Shown here: positions 26,678-29,187 of the stretch, piece after piece
Layout: each line of letters opens with the position of its first letter
Position numbering within the stretch: the first letter of the stretch is position 1
Source of the DNA: an uncultured Clostridium sp.
GTDB taxonomy: Bacteria > Bacillota > Clostridia > TANB77 > CAG-508
Assembly (NCBI GenBank): GCA_946497905.1
Contig: CAMMMI010000007.1
Coordinates: 1 to 29,187 of the forward strand
Reading direction: 5' to 3'
DNA: 29,187 bases
Position numbers and translations under genes: made by a program
The notes under the pieces: generated by a model
The model's input: the letters and a program-made list of their open reading frames with translations, nothing else
The model's database searches: none
What the model was told of the DNA's origin: nothing

Positions 26678-29113
26678 ATGTTTCAAAATATAAATGAAAA
26701 TACAATAGAAGCAGAAAAAAGTAAAGTAAAAGAAAATATAAACAAAATTTTTGCAAATATATTTTGTAAAGAATATATAGTATTATATATAATTTCTTTT
26801 ATGTTATCATTTGTAGGTTTAGGAGGAGAATTTTCGATATTCAGTATAAGTATGTTAGGAGCTTTTTTTGCAACTTCTGTACCATTATTAGGAATATTAG
26901 GAATATCACTATTAGGAAATCTTATTAAATTTGGTGTAGGAGGAGCATTAGATTATTTCCTAACAGCCTTAGTAATGATAGTTTCCCTATTTATTTTAAA
27001 ACCTATATACAATGAGCAAGAAAGAAACGAAAAATTAAAAGTAGGAAAAAATGTATTTTTAGCAACAATATTAGTACAAATTATAAAATTTGCAATATCA
27101 GGATTTACAGTATATGATATATTATCAAGTATTACAATATCAATAATAGCATTAGTATTTTACAAAATATTTGTAAATTCAATAGTTGTATTACAAGATT
27201 TTACAACGAAAAGAGCATTTTCAATTGAAGAGGTAATAGGGACAAGCCTTATACTTTCTATAGCCGTAACAGCTTTTGGGAATTTAAATATATTAGGAAT
27301 TGAAATAAAAAATGTACTAAGCATTTTAATAGTAATGGTACTAGGATGGAAAAATGGAATACTAGTTGGTACAACATCTGGAGTTTCTATAGGAGTAACA
27401 TTAGGAGTAATAACAGGTTCAGAACCAATAATGATAGCAGCATATGCAATATCAGGAATGGTAGCAGGAATACTAAATAGATTTGGAAAAATAGGAGTAA
27501 TAATTGGTTTTGCTATAGGAAATGTAATATTAGCTTATGTATCAAATGGCTATACAGTTGAATTAATACATTTTAAAGAAATTTTAGTAGCATCAATAGG
27601 ATTATTAGCAATTCCAAAAACAATACATATTGATATAGAAGAATTTATAGGAAAATCAAAATTATTTCCTGTAATACCCAATAGAGCATTAAATAGAACA
27701 AAAGATGTGGCAGAAAACTTAAATAATGTATCAGAAGCAATACAAGAAATGGCAAATACATACAAAACACTAGAAAATACAACATTTGAAGCAAATACAG
27801 CTTTAAATGAAAATAAGCAAATATTTATTATAGAATTACTAGGCAATTTAGAATCATATAAAGAAAACATGTTATATGATGATATATCTAATTCAGAAGG
27901 AGAGATAGTAGATAAGATATTTAATTTGTTATTAGAAAAGCAAGAAATAGACAGAGAAAATCTATTAAAAATCTTTGCAGAATGCAATAGTTATATTATA
28001 GGGTTTGATGATAAAGACATAAGTAACTATTTAGAAGAAAATATATCACAAATAATTAGAATAATAAATATTTCATACAAAATAAGTAAAGCAAAGTTTA
28101 TATCAAATAAAAAAATAGAGCAAAATCAAAAAAATATAAGTACACAATTAAATGGTGTATCAAAAGCAATAAAATCAATGGCTAAAACAATGGAGCAAGA
28201 CGTTAAACAAGAAGAACTATACGAAAAAGATAAAAAAGAAATCACAGAATTAATTAAGCAAAAAGGAATACCAGTAATTGATGTATCAATAAAAAAAGAC
28301 AGTAGATTTATTATAGAAATATATGTAGAAGAAATATTAGAAACAGCAAAAATAGAAAAAATCGAAAATATATTAACAAAAATACTAAAAGAAAAAATTA
28401 TATTAAATCAAGAAACAACAGTAGGCAAAAAACTTAATTTTATATCAGCAGATAGATATATAATGACAATAGGAAAAGGAGAAATGACAAAAAGCAGTAG
28501 TGAGCTTTCAGGAGATGGAATATTAAATATTAGATTAAAAGATGGTAAATACTTATTGGCAATAAGTGATGGGATGGGTTCAGGAAATCAAGCGAGAAAA
28601 AGTAGTAACCAAGCACTAAAAATGCTTGAAAACTTACTGCTATCAGGATTTGATAAAGAATCATCATTAGATTTAATAAATGCAAGTTTAATAGCAAAAA
28701 ATAATGAAATATTTGCAACACTAGATATTGCAATAATAGATTTATATAAAGGAAATGTAGAATTTATAAAAAGTGGAGCATGTCCAACATATATAAAATC
28801 AGGAAAAAGAGTGCAAATAATAAAGGCAAATTCATTACCAACTGGAATAATAGAGGGTAATAATATACAAGAATTTGATAGAGATATAGAAAATGGAGAA
28901 ATAATGTTAATGTGCTCAGATGGAATATTAGATTCAAATATAGAATATAAAAATAAAGAACTTTGGATAAAATATATGTTAGAGGACATAGAAACTACAA
29001 ATACACAAAAAATAGCAGACTTAATATTAAATGAGGCAATAGATAATAACTTTGGTAAAATAAAAGATGATATGAGTATAGTGGTATGTAAATTTATAGG
29101 GGACGTTCCTTAA
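26678..29113 (+). CDS. spoIIE: Stage II sporulation protein E, sigma-F-activating phosphatase
   Basis: 811 residues, close to the Bacillus subtilis protein. SpoIIE sits at the polar septum and dephosphorylates SpoIIAA, which frees sigma-F in the forespore. The N-terminal third (to about 315) has about ten membrane segments; a charged helical region follows (about 320-560). The PP2C-type phosphatase domain (about 590-811) has metal-binding acids in place: D613 (SGDG), D631 (DGMGSG), D748 (CSDG) and D797-D798 (KDDMS). ATG at 26678 is chosen because AAGAGGTGG lies right before it; a GTG at 26669 falls inside that site. Transcribed alone. The final residues G-D-V-P and the stop come from a GGGACG-type repeat. 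This gene shows the host forms, or recently formed, endospores. Confidence 0.96.
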   Translation: MFQNINENTIEAEKSKVKENINKIFANIFCKEYIVLYIISFMLSFVGLGGEFSIFSISMLGAFFATSVPLLGILGISLLGNLIKFGVGGALDYFLTALVMIVSLFILKPIYNEQERNEKLKVGKNVFLATILVQIIKFAISGFTVYDILSSITISIIALVFYKIFVNSIVVLQDFTTKRAFSIEEVIGTSLILSIAVTAFGNLNILGIEIKNVLSILIVMVLGWKNGILVGTTSGVSIGVTLGVITGSEPIMIAAYAISGMVAGILNRFGKIGVIIGFAIGNVILAYVSNGYTVELIHFKEILVASIGLLAIPKTIHIDIEEFIGKSKLFPVIPNRALNRTKDVAENLNNVSEAIQEMANTYKTLENTTFEANTALNENKQIFIIELLGNLESYKENMLYDDISNSEGEIVDKIFNLLLEKQEIDRENLLKIFAECNSYIIGFDDKDISNYLEENISQIIRIINISYKISKAKFISNKKIEQNQKNISTQLNGVSKAIKSMAKTMEQDVKQEELYEKDKKEITELIKQKGIPVIDVSIKKDSRFIIEIYVEEILETAKIEKIENILTKILKEKIILNQETTVGKKLNFISADRYIMTIGKGEMTKSSSELSGDGILNIRLKDGKYLLAISDGMGSGNQARKSSNQALKMLENLLLSGFDKESSLDLINASLIAKNNEIFATLDIAIIDLYKGNVEFIKSGACPTYIKSGKRVQIIKANSLPTGIIEGNNIQEFDRDIENGEIMLMCSDGILDSNIEYKNKELWIKYMLEDIETTNTQKIADLILNEAIDNNFGKIKDDMSIVVCKFIGDVP

Positions 29114-29170
29114 ATCCCTAAAATTCGGGATAATGGGGACGGACCTTGAGATTGCCATTAGGGACGGGCT
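29097..29170. repeat. REP-like GGGACG repeat cluster at the spoIIE 3' end
   Basis: TAGGG (29097-29101) is inverted as CCCTA (29116-29120) around GACGTTCCTTAAAT. Two further GGGACG motifs follow (GGGGACGGACC near 29136-29146, AGGGACGGGC near 29160-29169). The sequence is much richer in G and C than its surroundings. The first unit spans the spoIIE stop codon. The last bases to 29187 show no gene; the element may continue beyond the window. Confidence 0.55.
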
Positions 29171-29187
29171 ATTTTGGCACACTTTAG

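Overview
The window is about three-quarters A+T, with AGGAGG-type ribosome binding sites, frequent TTG starts, a cell-elongation operon (mreBCD plus a class B penicillin-binding protein) and a full-length spoIIE. Together these point to a low-GC, rod-shaped, endospore-forming member of the Clostridia, plausibly an uncultivated gut lineage. No gene here fixes genus or species.

Left third (1-6830): a palindromic repeat, then a strong sigma-A-like promoter (TTGAAA-17-TATAAT) and a co-directional run: DUF4321 membrane protein, radC, mreB, mreC, mreD, mrdA (PBP2) and minC. This is the classic rod-shape and septum-placement cluster. minD, which normally follows minC, is not there. A REP-like palindrome spans the mrdA stop codon and the mrdA-minC gap.

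Middle left (6835-8262): two small overlapping genes on the minus strand encode Asn-rich proteins of unknown function and converge on minC with only 4 bases between. A second, shorter copy of the palindromic repeat separates them from the promoter of the surface-protein block.

Centre and right (8263-26354): two tandem, colinear, diverged copies of a two-gene operon. Each has one A gene (about 1610 codons) and one B gene (about 1350 codons), its own promoter, a 150-210 base leader and its own terminator. All four products are giant exported beta-rich surface proteins with SdrD_B-like domains and a C-terminal membrane/anchor segment. B proteins also carry a CnaB (SpaA-type) isopeptide domain and end in LPXTG-like signals (TPPTG, VPATG). 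One module, with an invariant Lys, Asp-Tyr, Asn-x-[AVT]-Glu-Ile and an acidic loop, recurs six times: once in each A and twice in each B. The B proteins share a stalk but have unrelated N-terminal heads. No sortase gene is in the window. I infer a paired stalk/adhesin surface system that was duplicated and given a new head; its function is unknown.

Right end (26396-29187): a remnant of the palindromic repeat, a weak candidate promoter with a Spo0A-box-like site, spoIIE (membrane-bound PP2C phosphatase that activates sigma-F), and a GGGACG-type repeat that supplies the last codons and stop of spoIIE. No tRNA, rRNA, CRISPR array or transposase gene was seen.
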